A DNA stretch of 64,000 nucleotides from Coprococcus sp. (GTDB taxonomy: Bacteria > Bacillota > Clostridia > Lachnospirales > Lachnospiraceae): contig JAAWDY010000068.1 of the NCBI GenBank assembly GCA_022793995.1, positions 58,033 through 122,032 on the forward strand, in the 5' to 3' direction. Below the pieces are notes generated by a model. It was not told the DNA's origin. It saw only the letters and a program-made list of their open reading frames with translations, and searched no databases. Below are positions 7,524 through 16,560 of the stretch, in pieces (positions within the stretch are counted from its first letter, which is position 1; every line of letters begins with the position of its first letter). Made by a program: the position numbers and the translations under genes.

Positions 7524-8546
7524 ATGAGTAATGTCAGAATATTATCGCCGGAGGTTCCGAACATACCCTGGCAGGACAGACCTGAGAAGTTAAGCGGGGC
7601 GCCGGTATGGCGCTTCCGTGACAATCCGATCGTGGGAAGGAACCCGGCAAAGGAAGTGGCGCGGATCTTTAACAGTGCAGTGATGCCTTATGAGGACGGA
7701 TTTATAGGAGTGTTCCGGGGGGAGCAGACCAACGGGATTCCCTATATCTATCTGGGAAGGAGTAGGGACGCCGTTCACTGGGAGTTCGATGAAGAGAAGA
7801 TACCGTTTGTGGATGAGGAGGGGAATCCCTTCATGCCGGCGTACGCTTACGACCCGCGTCTGGTGAAGGTGGAAGAGACTTACTATCTGATCTGGTGCCA
7901 GGACTTCTACGGGGCCTCCATCGGGATGGCAAAGACCACGGATTTCCAGACGTTTACCAGGATCGAGAATCCATTTTTACCTTTTAACAGGAACGCGGTG
8001 CTGTTTCCGCGGAAAATAAATGGAAACTTTATGATGCTTTCCAGGCCCAGCGACAGCGGCCACACGCCGTTCGGCGATATTTTCCTGTCGGAAAGCCCGG
8101 ACATGGTGTACTGGGGAAAACACCGCCATGTGATGGGGAAAAGTGAAGAATGGTGGGAGTCCTTAAAAATCGGGGGCGGCGCCGCGCCGATCGAGACTTC
8201 GGAAGGATGGCTTTTGTTCTATCACGGTGTGGGCGGAACCTGCAACGGCTATGTATACAGTATCGGCGGCGCGATTCTGGATATCGACAATCCGTCCATT
8301 GTAAAATACCGCTGTGAGAATTTCCTCCTGACGCCGGAAGAATGGTATGAGGAACGGGGATTCGTCCCGAACGTGACTTTCCCCTGCGCTACCATCCACG
8401 ACGGGGAAAGCGGGAGGATCGCCATCTACTACGGCGCGGCGGACACCTATGTAGGGCTTGCCTTCACCACGGCGGAGGAGATCATAAGCTATATCAAAGC
8501 GCACAGCGTAGTGAGAGAGGCAGACCGGGAAATAGGAAAACGATAG
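7524..8546 (+). CDS. GH130 phosphorylase, probably beta-1,4-mannooligosaccharide phosphorylase (GH130_2)
   Basis: This 340-residue five-bladed propeller protein has the GH130 landmarks, including the candidate acid Asp110 in YAYDPRLV and phosphate-binding Arg/His-containing segments around LSRPSDSGHTP and FYHGVGG. GH130 enzymes cleave beta-mannosides with inorganic phosphate to give alpha-mannose 1-phosphate. The locus contains a second GH130 of clear subfamily-1 type, so this copy most likely shortens mannooligosaccharides from the non-reducing end. It has no signal peptide, so it is cytoplasmic. The ATG at 7524 follows TAGGAGGAATTG. Subfamily and chain-length preference are inferred; the alternative is another beta-mannoside phosphorylase. 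Confidence 0.82.
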   Translation: MSNVRILSPEVPNIPWQDRPEKLSGAPVWRFRDNPIVGRNPAKEVARIFNSAVMPYEDGFIGVFRGEQTNGIPYIYLGRSRDAVHWEFDEEKIPFVDEEGNPFMPAYAYDPRLVKVEETYYLIWCQDFYGASIGMAKTTDFQTFTRIENPFLPFNRNAVLFPRKINGNFMMLSRPSDSGHTPFGDIFLSESPDMVYWGKHRHVMGKSEEWWESLKIGGGAAPIETSEGWLLFYHGVGGTCNGYVYSIGGAILDIDNPSIVKYRCENFLLTPEEWYEERGFVPNVTFPCATIHDGESGRIAIYYGAADTYVGLAFTTAEEIISYIKAHSVVREADREIGKR

Positions 8547-8570
8547 ATAGGAAACGGAAGGGGAATGGGT

Positions 8571-9743
8571 ATGCAGACAATGGTAAAAGAGATCAGACGA
8601 CACTTAGAGAGTGAGCTGATCCCGTTCTGGGAAGGATTGAAGGATGAAAAGTTCGGCGGATATTATGGATATATGGGTTATGATCTGAATTTGGATAAAA
8701 CTTACGAAAAGGGATGCATACTGAACAGCCGCATCCTGTGGTTTTTCTCGAACGCCTATATGCTTCTGGGAGACGGAAAGCTGAAGGAGGACGCGCGGCA
8801 CGCGTACGAATTCCTCCGGGATCACTGCCTTGACCGGGAATACGGAGGCGTGTTCTGGTCCGTCGCCTGCGACGGGCGGGTGAAGGACGATACAAAGCAT
8901 ACCTATAATCAGGCGTTTGCCATCTATGCCCTTTCTTCTTATTATGACGCGGTAAAAGAGGAAGAGGCGCTTGAGCTTGCGAAAGAGCTTGAGCGTCTGA
9001 TCGAGGAAAAATGCACGGATTCCCTGGGATATCAGGAAGCGTTTACAAGGGATTTTCGCCCGCGTGACAACGAGAAGCTGTCTGAGAACGGCGTGATGGC
9101 CCAAAAGACGATGAATACCTTGCTCCATGTGTTCGAGGCGTACACAGAGTTATACCGTGTATGCCGGGACGAGAAGACGGCAGCGAAGCTGCGCGGCATG
9201 ATGGATACGGTGGCGGACAGGGTCTACAATCCAAAGCTTGGGAGGCAGGAAGTCTTCTTTGATAAGGAATGGAATCCCTTGATCGACCTGTATTCTTACG
9301 GGCACGATATCGAGGCGGCTTGGCTCATCGACCGGGGCGTTAACATATTGGGGGATCCGGAATATGAGAAAAAATTATCACCGATTACAAATGAGATCAC
9401 AAAACATATATATGAACGCGCGTTTGACGGAAAGGCGCTCATGAACGAGGCGGAAAACGGCGTTCAGGATAAGACCAGGGTGTGGTGGGTACAGGCGGAA
9501 GGAATCGTAGGCTTCCTGAACGGGTACCAGAAGGAGCCGGATCACAAGGAATATCTAAACGCGGCGGAAACACTCTGGGAGTATATCAAAGCGCATCTGA
9601 TCGACCAAAGGAACGGTTCCGAATGGTTCTGGGCCGCGGACGAAAAAGACCGCCCGATTGAAAAACCGATCGTGGAACCGTGGAAATGCCCGTACCACAA
9701 CGGGCGTATGTGTATGGAAGTAATCAGGAGGATAGGAAAGTGA
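8571..9743 (+). CDS. Cellobiose 2-epimerase (mannobiose 2-epimerase activity likely)
   Basis: This (alpha/alpha)6-barrel protein of about 390 residues closely resembles the characterised Ruminococcus albus cellobiose 2-epimerase. Shared features are the opening IPFW...[21 protein letters not shown], the catalytic His in [20 protein letters not shown], and the final His in [14 protein letters not shown]. It interconverts the reducing-end glucose and mannose of beta-1,4 disaccharides. Here it would turn mannobiose into mannosyl-glucose for the next enzyme. ATGs at 8565, 8571 and 8580 are in frame. I chose 8571 because GGAAGGGGA ends about seven bases before it. The 3' end overlaps the next start (GTGA). 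Confidence 0.92.
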   Translation: MQTMVKEIRRHLESELIPFWEGLKDEKFGGYYGYMGYDLNLDKTYEKGCILNSRILWFFSNAYMLLGDGKLKEDARHAYEFLRDHCLDREYGGVFWSVACDGRVKDDTKHTYNQAFAIYALSSYYDAVKEEEALELAKELERLIEEKCTDSLGYQEAFTRDFRPRDNEKLSENGVMAQKTMNTLLHVFEAYTELYRVCRDEKTAAKLRGMMDTVADRVYNPKLGRQEVFFDKEWNPLIDLYSYGHDIEAAWLIDRGVNILGDPEYEKKLSPITNEITKHIYERAFDGKALMNEAENGVQDKTRVWWVQAEGIVGFLNGYQKEPDHKEYLNAAETLWEYIKAHLIDQRNGSEWFWAADEKDRPIEKPIVEPWKCPYHNGRMCMEVIRRIGK

Positions 9744-10921
9744 TACATAACAGATATTATGCAGAACTGGACAAATATGAAAGATTAGTCCAGAGAAAAA
9801 ATCAGAAAAGCGATTTTTATAACGGGATTTTTGACAGATACGAGTACCCGGTACTGACCCGGGAGCATATCCCCCCGCATTGGAAGTACGACCTCGACGC
9901 GGATACGAACCCTTACTTTATGGAGCGTCTGGGCGTCAACGCGGTGATGAATTCCGGCGCCATCGAGCTGGACGGGAAAATTTTTCTTGTAGCCCGTGTG
10001 GAAGGAAACGACAGGAAGTCGTTCTTCGCGGTCGCCGAGAGCGACGAGGCCACGTCAGGTTTCCGGTTTTGGGATGAACCGGCCGTACTGCCGGATACCT
10101 GCCCCGAAGAAACGAACGTATACGACATGCGTCTTACAAAGCATGAGGACGGGTATATTTACGGTGTGTTCTGCTCGGAGAGCAAGGATACCACAGATGC
10201 CGACCTATCCGCGGCGGTAGCGCAGGCGGGGATCGTAAGGACAAAAGATTTGAAAAACTGGGAAAGGCTTGCCAATCTTAAGACGCTTCGTTCTCCACAG
10301 CAGAGGAACGTGGCGCTCCACCCGGAATTTGTAGACGGGAAATATGCGTTTTACACCCGCCCGATGGATGGGTTTATTGAAACCGGAAGCGGCGGGGGAA
10401 TCGGGTTCGGGTTTTGCAGCGACATCACTCACGCGGTAATCGACGAAGAGAAGATTATCAGCAGGCGTGTTTATCATACACTGACAGAAGCGAAAAACGG
10501 CGCGGGGGCAGTCCCGATCAAGGGGAAAAAGTGCTGGATCCACATCGCCCACGGTGTGCGCAATACGGCGGCGGGACTTCGGTATGTGCTGTACGTTTTC
10601 GGGACGGATTTAAAAGAACCGTCAAGGGTAGTCGCGGAGCCGTCGGGCGTGTTCCTTGTCCCACTGGGAAGAGAACGGGTCGGGGACGTATCCAATGTAG
10701 TGTTCACGAACGGCGCTGTGGCGAGGGAGAACGGGGACGTATATATCTACTATGCGTCCAGCGATACCAGGATGCATGTGGCGTCCACCACGGTGGATAA
10801 ACTGGAGGATTATCTCTTCCACACACCGAAAGACGCCCTGCGCTCCGCCGACTGTGTGAAGCAGAGGCGCGCCCTGATCGGGCATAATCTGGAGCTGATT
10901 AAAAAATATGGAACTGTCTAG
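9740..10921 (+). CDS. 4-O-beta-mannosyl-glucose phosphorylase (GH130_1)
   Basis: The GTG at 9740 overlaps the epimerase stop as GTGA and is preceded by CAGGAGGATAGG, giving 393 residues. An in-frame ATG at 9680 inside the epimerase gene has no ribosome site and is rejected. The sequence has GH130 subfamily-1 features: N-terminal [17 protein letters not shown], the candidate acid Asp129 in NVYDMRLT, and [13 protein letters not shown]. The enzyme phosphorolyses mannosyl-beta-1,4-glucose to mannose 1-phosphate and glucose in the cytoplasm. Directly following the epimerase gene, it completes the classical mannobiose route. Confidence 0.9.
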   Translation: MIHNRYYAELDKYERLVQRKNQKSDFYNGIFDRYEYPVLTREHIPPHWKYDLDADTNPYFMERLGVNAVMNSGAIELDGKIFLVARVEGNDRKSFFAVAESDEATSGFRFWDEPAVLPDTCPEETNVYDMRLTKHEDGYIYGVFCSESKDTTDADLSAAVAQAGIVRTKDLKNWERLANLKTLRSPQQRNVALHPEFVDGKYAFYTRPMDGFIETGSGGGIGFGFCSDITHAVIDEEKIISRRVYHTLTEAKNGAGAVPIKGKKCWIHIAHGVRNTAAGLRYVLYVFGTDLKEPSRVVAEPSGVFLVPLGRERVGDVSNVVFTNGAVARENGDVYIYYASSDTRMHVASTTVDKLEDYLFHTPKDALRSADCVKQRRALIGHNLELIKKYGTV

Positions 10922-10963
10922 AAAATTTGGAACTATTTAGAAAGTCCGAGGAAAGTGTGCCAC

Positions 10964-11554
10964 ATGAGAAAATGGATCGAGGATATCCGGGAAAAGACCA
11001 GGGATATGGACAGGGAACATACCCTGGAATATATCAGGAATTATTATTGGTATCATATCCTGATCGGGTTTATTATTCTGGGGCTTGTCGTTCTTCTCAT
11101 CTATCATATCGGCTGGGGAGAAAGGAAAAAAGAGTTCTCCTGCGTCCTGGTGAACCAGGCGGTGGATTATGGACGGGATGAAAAGATTGCGGAAGGCTTC
11201 GGCAGTTTTGCAGGAATCGACCCCCGGAAAATTTTGATTGATTCGGACTATCACATTTCTTACCCAGGAAAAAAGCTGGAAGATGTGAAAGAAAGCTCTT
11301 ATGAGAAATTCTTCTTTAACTGGTCGGTGGAGGAAATTGACGCCATGGTTATGGAGGAAAGTTTCTATGAATACTGTCTGGGGCAGGAAGGGGAATTTAC
11401 CGGCGAAAAGGTTCCGGTCAAGGGGACTCTTCTGGAAAGCCTTCTTGAGGAAGAGGAGGACGACCCGCTGGTGCTGGTGTTTCCGGCGAACGCGCCGCAC
11501 AAGGATATCGCGGCCGTATTTCAGGAGTATGTGAAAGGAAGGGAAAAATGGTGA
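10964..11554 (+). CDS. Single-pass membrane protein of unknown function
   Basis: A 196-residue protein with a charged N-terminal cytoplasmic stretch of about 27 residues, one strong transmembrane helix (ILIGFIILGLVVLLIYHIG), and an acidic, presumably extracytoplasmic domain without cysteine pairs or recognisable motifs. I chose the ATG at 10964 because GAGGAAAG ends at 10955; a GTG at 10955 overlaps that site. It overlaps the following YesL-like gene by seven bases. Proteins of this shape often sit beside YesL homologues in sugar-utilisation loci, but I cannot assign a role. Confidence 0.6.
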   Translation: MRKWIEDIREKTRDMDREHTLEYIRNYYWYHILIGFIILGLVVLLIYHIGWGERKKEFSCVLVNQAVDYGRDEKIAEGFGSFAGIDPRKILIDSDYHISYPGKKLEDVKESSYEKFFFNWSVEEIDAMVMEESFYEYCLGQEGEFTGEKVPVKGTLLESLLEEEEDDPLVLVFPANAPHKDIAAVFQEYVKGREKW

Positions 11555-12159
11555 AGAAATTAAGCGTAGAAAACCCGTTCTTTGACTTTATGGGAAGGCT
11601 TGGGGATATCGTGCTTTTGAACTTGTTATTTTTGGCGTTTTCCCTTCCGGCCGTCACGATTGGGGCGTCCTTTACGGCATTGTACCAGTCGCTTGAAGAA
11701 ATGGCGGAGGGTGAATTTATCTCCGCTTACCGCAATTTCACATCCGCTTTCAAAAAACATGTAAAGACAGGGGTGAGGGTGTGGCTCGTCCTGCTTGTGA
11801 CCGGCGGCGTGCTTTTGTTTGACCTGATCTACCTTGGGAGCGTGGGAGTTCAGGGAAACTGGGGAATCGTCAGCGTCGGCGTGGGGTGCCTTCTGGTACT
11901 GTGGGAGATGGTGTTCTGCCATATTTTCCGCGTACTCCTCACAGAGGAAGGGAAAACTGCGGAGATCTTTAAGCACGCCATGTTCCGGGCGGTACGGTAT
12001 TTTCCATATACACTCCTTATGATGGTCCTGAACAGTATCCCGCTGGTCTGCTTTATTGTGGGAGGCGCGCTTTTGGAGTTCGTTGTGCCGCTTTATCTGG
12101 TCTTCGGGTTCGCGGCGACGGTATTTGCAAACACTTTTTTCTTGAGGAGATACGTATGA
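11548..12159 (+). CDS. YesL/DUF624 family membrane protein
   Basis: A 203-residue hydrophobic protein with about five transmembrane helices. The start LSVENPFFDFMGRLGDIVLL and the segment SLPAVTIGASFTALYQSL are characteristic of the YesL (DUF624) family. Members are found in carbohydrate operons of Firmicutes next to CUT1 transporters, where they are suspected to assist transport or regulation, without biochemical proof known to me. It is coupled to both neighbours, overlapping the previous gene by seven bases and the next by four (ATGA), so it is co-translated with the mannan enzymes. Confidence 0.82.
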   Translation: MVKKLSVENPFFDFMGRLGDIVLLNLLFLAFSLPAVTIGASFTALYQSLEEMAEGEFISAYRNFTSAFKKHVKTGVRVWLVLLVTGGVLLFDLIYLGSVGVQGNWGIVSVGVGCLLVLWEMVFCHIFRVLLTEEGKTAEIFKHAMFRAVRYFPYTLLMMVLNSIPLVCFIVGGALLEFVVPLYLVFGFAATVFANTFFLRRYV

Positions 12160-13202
12160 TCGTTCCATTGGATGATAAAAGACTTAAATTTAGCGGCAGA
12201 ATCGACTGGACAAATGCAAAGAAACCGGAGTTCGTTTTCCCGGCGACTTCTTTGCATTTTCGGTTTTATGGAAAAAAAGCGGTTCTCACGGTAGGTAACC
12301 GGGGCGGAAGCGGGTGGCGTTATTATGCGGGAATGGTCGTGGATGGAGAGCAGTCCTGCCGCGAGCTTTTTTACCAAGGGCGTACCCGCGTCGTCCTGGT
12401 GGATGAACCGGAGGAAAAAGAGCATGACGTCCTGTTTTTTAAACGGATGGATTCCTGCCATGAAATGATTCTGGAGGAGCTGGAACTTTCGCCGGGCAGC
12501 CGACTTTTGGAGCCGCCCGGACGACAGAAACGGAGGCTGGAATTTTACGGGGATTCGGTTTCTGCGGGAGAAGTATCGGAGGCTGTCGGATATGCGGGAA
12601 AAGAAGATCCGGAGCATAAGGGAGAATTTACCAATAGCTGGTATTCCTTTGCCTGGATGACAGCGAGAAAGTTAAAAGCTGAGATTCATGATGTGGCGCA
12701 GGGCGGAATCGCGCTTCTGGATTATACGGGATGGTTCCGCGAGCCAAACCAGACGGGGATGGAGAGCGTATGGGATAAGATTCATTATAACCCGGACATA
12801 TCCGCGCCGACACAGTGGGATTTCTCCAAATATGTCCCGCAGGCCGTGGTCGTGGCGCTGGGCCAGAACGACAGCCATCCGTTGAATTATATGAAGGAAG
12901 ACTATGAAGGAGAGAAGGCGGCGCTCTGGCGGAAGCGTTATGAAGAGTTCCTTAAGAAGATCCGGGGGAAATATCCCAGGGCGCACATTGTCTGCTGTAC
13001 GACGATTTTGATACACGACCTGGCATGGGATAAGGCGATTGACGAGGTGTGCCGCCGTATGGGCGACGACCGGGTAACGCACTATATGTTCCGAAGAAAC
13101 GGAACCGGTACGCCGGGACATCCGCGGATTACAGAGGCAGACGAGATGGCCGGGGAGCTGGCGGATTATCTGGATAGCCTGCATATAGAAGGATGGGACT
13201 GA
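12156..13202 (+). CDS. CE2-type carbohydrate acetylesterase
   Basis: A 348-residue two-domain protein. Residues 1-120 form a predicted beta-sandwich, and residues 125-345 an SGNH hydrolase with block I GDSVSAGE (nucleophile Ser), block III ALGQND, and a C-terminal GTPGHPRITEADEMA carrying the catalytic His. This arrangement is that of carbohydrate esterase family 2, whose members deacetylate xylan and mannan oligosaccharides; a homologue acts in the Roseburia mannan locus. No signal peptide is seen, so it should remove acetyl groups from imported mannooligosaccharides before phosphorolysis. The start overlaps the YesL-like stop (ATGA). Confidence 0.83.
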   Translation: MIVPLDDKRLKFSGRIDWTNAKKPEFVFPATSLHFRFYGKKAVLTVGNRGGSGWRYYAGMVVDGEQSCRELFYQGRTRVVLVDEPEEKEHDVLFFKRMDSCHEMILEELELSPGSRLLEPPGRQKRRLEFYGDSVSAGEVSEAVGYAGKEDPEHKGEFTNSWYSFAWMTARKLKAEIHDVAQGGIALLDYTGWFREPNQTGMESVWDKIHYNPDISAPTQWDFSKYVPQAVVVALGQNDSHPLNYMKEDYEGEKAALWRKRYEEFLKKIRGKYPRAHIVCCTTILIHDLAWDKAIDEVCRRMGDDRVTHYMFRRNGTGTPGHPRITEADEMAGELADYLDSLHIEGWD

Positions 13203-13257
13203 ACAGGCAGGAGAATAGGAAAAGAGAAGACCGACGGGGTGGGAAAGGAGACATAAC

Positions 13258-14988
13258 ATGGATGTAAAAAAAGCATATGAATCCTGGCTTGAGGATGCAT
13301 ATTTTGATAAAGAGACGAAAGAGGAACTGCGAAAGATCGCGGGAGACGAAAAAGAGATAGAAGACCGGTTCTACAGGGAGCTGGAATTCGGAACAGGGGG
13401 GCTTCGCGGTATCATCGGCGCGGGGACGAACCGGATGAATATTTACACGGTGCGCAAAGCGACCCAGGGACTTGCGAATTATATCATAAAGGAAGGCGTT
13501 AAGGAGAAGGGCGCCGCTATCGCGTACGATTCCCGGAACATGTCCCAAAGGTTCGCAAAGGAGGCGGCATGCACCCTTGCGGCGAACGGGATTAAAGCGT
13601 ATATGTTCCCTTCGCTCCGTCCCACGCCGATGCTTTCTTTCGCCCTTAGGGAGCTGGGATGCGCGGCGGGCATCGTGGTGACGGCGAGCCACAATCCGGC
13701 TAGGTACAACGGATATAAGGTATACTGGGAGGACGGCGCGCAGATTGTAAGCCCCAGGGACAAGGAAATCATACAGGAAGTGAACGCGGTAAAGGATTAC
13801 GGCGCGGTCAGGACCATGGAAATAGAGGACGCTATGGCGGCGGGACTCTATGAAGTCATCGGCCCGGAGATGGACGACAAATATATGGAAGCTTTAAAAT
13901 CGCTTACGCTTCGCCCGGAGATCATCAGGGAGGAGGCGAAGAACCTGAAGATCGTCTATACGCCGCTCCATGGGACGGGAAACCTCCCGGTGCGCCGCAT
14001 TTTACAGGAATTGGGATTCGAGAATGTCTACGTGGTAAAAGAGCAGGAGACACCGGACGGGAATTTCCCTACGGTTCCTTATCCGAACCCGGAAGATAAA
14101 AACGCGTTCGCCCTGGCGCTGGAGCTTGCGAAAGAAGTGGACGCGGACGTCGTGCTGGCGACGGATCCGGACGCGGACCGGCTTGGAATCTACGCAAAGG
14201 ATACGCGGAGCGGAGACTACCAGAGCTTTACCGGGAACATGTCGGGAATGCTGATTCTGGACTATATTTTGTCCCAGAGAAAAGCGGCCGGGACGCTTCC
14301 CGCAGACGGCGCGGTGGTGACTACCATTGTATCCGGGAACATGGCGCGGGAAATGGCGAAGGCGTACCAGGTGGATCTGATCGAGACTTTGACGGGATTC
14401 AAATATATCGGGGAGCAGATCAAGCTCTTTGAGGAGAGCGGGGAGCACGAGTATGTGTTCGGGTATGAAGAGAGCTACGGCTGCCTTGTGGGGACGCACG
14501 CAAGGGATAAAGACGCGGTCGCGGCGGTGATGGCGCTCTGCGAAGCGGCGGCGTACCTTCGCCATATGGGGACGACGCTTTGCGAAAGGATGCAGGAGCT
14601 ATACAAGCTCTACGGGTTCTACAAAGAAGATCTTTGTACCGTGACGTTAGAGGGAAAGGACGGCGCAAAGAAAATAAAGGAAATGATGGAGTGCATCCGT
14701 ACGGACGTGCCGGAAGAAATCGGAGGCGTCAGGGTGCTTGAGTTCCGCGACTATAAGGAAAACGTAGTTTTGGACATGGAAAGCAAAAAGAAGAAGGAGA
14801 CGGGGCTTCGCAGGTCCGACGTCCTGTACTTTGACCTGGAGGACGGCGCATGGTGCTGCATCCGTCCGTCCGGCACGGAGCCGAAGATTAAATTCTATAT
14901 CGGGGTACGCGGAACGGACGGCGCGAATGCAGACGCGCGGCTTTCTGGCCTCACGGAGGCTGTGCGAAAGCTGGCGGAACAGGATTGA
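13258..14988 (+). CDS. Alpha-D-phosphohexomutase (phosphomannomutase/phosphoglucomutase)
   Basis: A 576-residue, four-domain phosphohexomutase of the long Firmicute type. Domain 1 has the phosphoserine loop TASHNPARYNGYK, domain 2 the magnesium site ATDPDADRLG, domain 3 the sugar-binding GYEESYG, and domain 4 the phosphate-binding RPSGTEPKIKFY. It interconverts hexose 1- and 6-phosphates. In this operon the GH130 product mannose 1-phosphate is the obvious substrate, and the mannose-6-phosphate isomerase gene follows after 33 bases. Glucose 1-phosphate activity is also likely. The ATG at 13258 follows AAAGGAGACATAAC. Confidence 0.92.
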   Translation: MDVKKAYESWLEDAYFDKETKEELRKIAGDEKEIEDRFYRELEFGTGGLRGIIGAGTNRMNIYTVRKATQGLANYIIKEGVKEKGAAIAYDSRNMSQRFAKEAACTLAANGIKAYMFPSLRPTPMLSFALRELGCAAGIVVTASHNPARYNGYKVYWEDGAQIVSPRDKEIIQEVNAVKDYGAVRTMEIEDAMAAGLYEVIGPEMDDKYMEALKSLTLRPEIIREEAKNLKIVYTPLHGTGNLPVRRILQELGFENVYVVKEQETPDGNFPTVPYPNPEDKNAFALALELAKEVDADVVLATDPDADRLGIYAKDTRSGDYQSFTGNMSGMLILDYILSQRKAAGTLPADGAVVTTIVSGNMAREMAKAYQVDLIETLTGFKYIGEQIKLFEESGEHEYVFGYEESYGCLVGTHARDKDAVAAVMALCEAAAYLRHMGTTLCERMQELYKLYGFYKEDLCTVTLEGKDGAKKIKEMMECIRTDVPEEIGGVRVLEFRDYKENVVLDMESKKKKETGLRRSDVLYFDLEDGAWCCIRPSGTEPKIKFYIGVRGTDGANADARLSGLTEAVRKLAEQD

Positions 14989-15021
14989 GGAACGAACAGG
15001 GCAAATTTACGGGAGAATATT

Positions 15022-16485
15022 ATGGGAATCTTAAAATTAAGACCAAGTTGCAAAGATTATATCTGGGGCGGGAAGCGCCTGGCTAAGGAGTATGGGAAGA
15101 AAATCGACGGGGACGTGCTGGCGGAGAGCTGGGAGCTATCCTGCCATCCCGACGGGCCTTCCACGATCATGAACGGGAAATACGCGGGAAAAACATTGGA
15201 AGAATATATTGAAACGGAAGGAAACGAGGTTCTGGGGACGCATTGCCGCAGGTTCCGTGATTTCCCGATTCTGATAAAATTCATTGACGCGAAGGACAAT
15301 CTCTCCATCCAGGTACACCCGGACAACCGTTACGCCTTAAAAAACGAGGGACAGTACGGGAAAACGGAGATGTGGTATGTGATGGACGCCGGAGAAAACG
15401 CCTTCCTCTACTATGGTTTCCAGAAAGAAATCAGTAAAGAAGAATTCGCCAGGAGAATCAAGGAAGACACCCTTCTGGAGGTTCTGAACGCCGTCCGGGT
15501 GCAGAAGGGGGACGCGCTTTTCATTGAATCGGGGACGCTCCATGCCATTGGGAAGGATATCCTGATCGCAGAGATCCAGCAGAATTCCAACGTAACCTAC
15601 CGGGTCTATGATTACGGAAGGGTTGGCAAAGACGGGAAGAAACGGGATCTCCATATAGAGAAAGCGCTGGCGGTCACAAAACGGGTGCCGATCGTAAGAG
15701 GTAAGAACAGCTATCCCCATGTGGCGGACTGCGACTATTTTACGGTGGATAAACTGAACCTGGACGGAAACGTGATGAAGAAGATGGAAGGAACGGTCTC
15801 GGACGAATCCTTTGCCAGTATCCTGGTGCTGGACGGGAAAGGCACCATCAACTGCGGGGGAGAGAAATTGGAATTCCAGAAGGGGAACAGTTTCTTCGTG
15901 TCCGCCGGAAGCGGCGCATACCAGGTGGAGGGAATATGCGACGCGCTGATTACCACAATCCGAGAAGTAATCCCGTTTGAGACGCTGGAATCCAGGAGAG
16001 TGCAGGCGGGACGCTTTACGATCGTGGAGGATAAAGTCAGGGTAAACGGACATGAACAGCCTTATGATTACCTGGAAATCCGGGAAGGGGTGTGTATCCT
16101 GCCGTTCCACAACGGGAAAGTCGTGCTGCAGAAACAATACCGGTATCCGGTCGGGTCATGGCAGTATGAAACGCCCGGCGGGTTTGTGGACGAAGGGGAA
16201 ACGCCGGAAGAAGCGGCGGTCCGGGAACTGAAAGAAGAGACGGGATATGAGACGGAAGAACTGATATCGCTGGGAGAGTTTTATCCGTCTTTTGGCTCCA
16301 CAAATGAGAAAATCCATTTATTCCAGGCCAGGTGCGGCGCGCAGGGCGAGAGCGACAGGGAGCCGGGGGAGGCTCTCTGCCTGGAGGAGGTTTCCGCTGA
16401 AAGATTTGCTGAAATGATCGCAAAGGGCATTTTTATGCATGGAGCGGGGCTCGCCGCGTGGGCGAGACGGAGCGCTGCAAAATAA
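15022..16485 (+). CDS. Mannose-6-phosphate isomerase fused to a Nudix hydrolase domain
   Basis: Residues 1-315 are a type I mannose-6-phosphate isomerase (cupin) with the metal-binding segments SIQVHPDNRYA and GKTEMWYVM, ESGTLHAIG, and the EIQQNSNVTYRVYDYGR block. It converts mannose 6-phosphate to fructose 6-phosphate. Residues 320-487 form a second domain with a complete Nudix box beginning GGFVDEGETPEEAAVRELKE and ending ETGY, the pattern of ADP-ribose or GDP-mannose pyrophosphatases. The two domains are in one uninterrupted frame joined at FETLESRRVQAG. The isomerase is the last step of the mannan pathway. The Nudix partner might recycle a nucleotide sugar such as GDP-mannose, but its substrate is unknown. 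Confidence 0.9.
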   Translation: MGILKLRPSCKDYIWGGKRLAKEYGKKIDGDVLAESWELSCHPDGPSTIMNGKYAGKTLEEYIETEGNEVLGTHCRRFRDFPILIKFIDAKDNLSIQVHPDNRYALKNEGQYGKTEMWYVMDAGENAFLYYGFQKEISKEEFARRIKEDTLLEVLNAVRVQKGDALFIESGTLHAIGKDILIAEIQQNSNVTYRVYDYGRVGKDGKKRDLHIEKALAVTKRVPIVRGKNSYPHVADCDYFTVDKLNLDGNVMKKMEGTVSDESFASILVLDGKGTINCGGEKLEFQKGNSFFVSAGSGAYQVEGICDALITTIREVIPFETLESRRVQAGRFTIVEDKVRVNGHEQPYDYLEIREGVCILPFHNGKVVLQKQYRYPVGSWQYETPGGFVDEGETPEEAAVRELKEETGYETEELISLGEFYPSFGSTNEKIHLFQARCGAQGESDREPGEALCLEEVSAERFAEMIAKGIFMHGAGLAAWARRSAAK

Positions 16486-16500
16486 AGAAGGGGAGGTTTA

Positions 16501-16528
16501 TTGAAAAAATATATTAGTATGATATAAT
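16501..16528 (+). promoter_or_regulatory. Promoter of the solitary methyltransferase gene
   Basis: TTGAAA (16501-16506), a 16-base spacer and TATAAT (16523-16528) lie 33 bases before the start codon. The gene therefore seems to be transcribed apart from the mannan operon. Confidence 0.7.
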
Positions 16529-16560
16529 TATGTCCAGATTAGAGAAAGAGAGGTAATACA

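Noticed and set aside
9680..9740. Longer start for the GH130_1 gene
   Set aside because: The extra 20 codons lie within the end of the epimerase gene without ribosome site. The GTG at 9740 has AGGAGG and overlaps the stop as GTGA.
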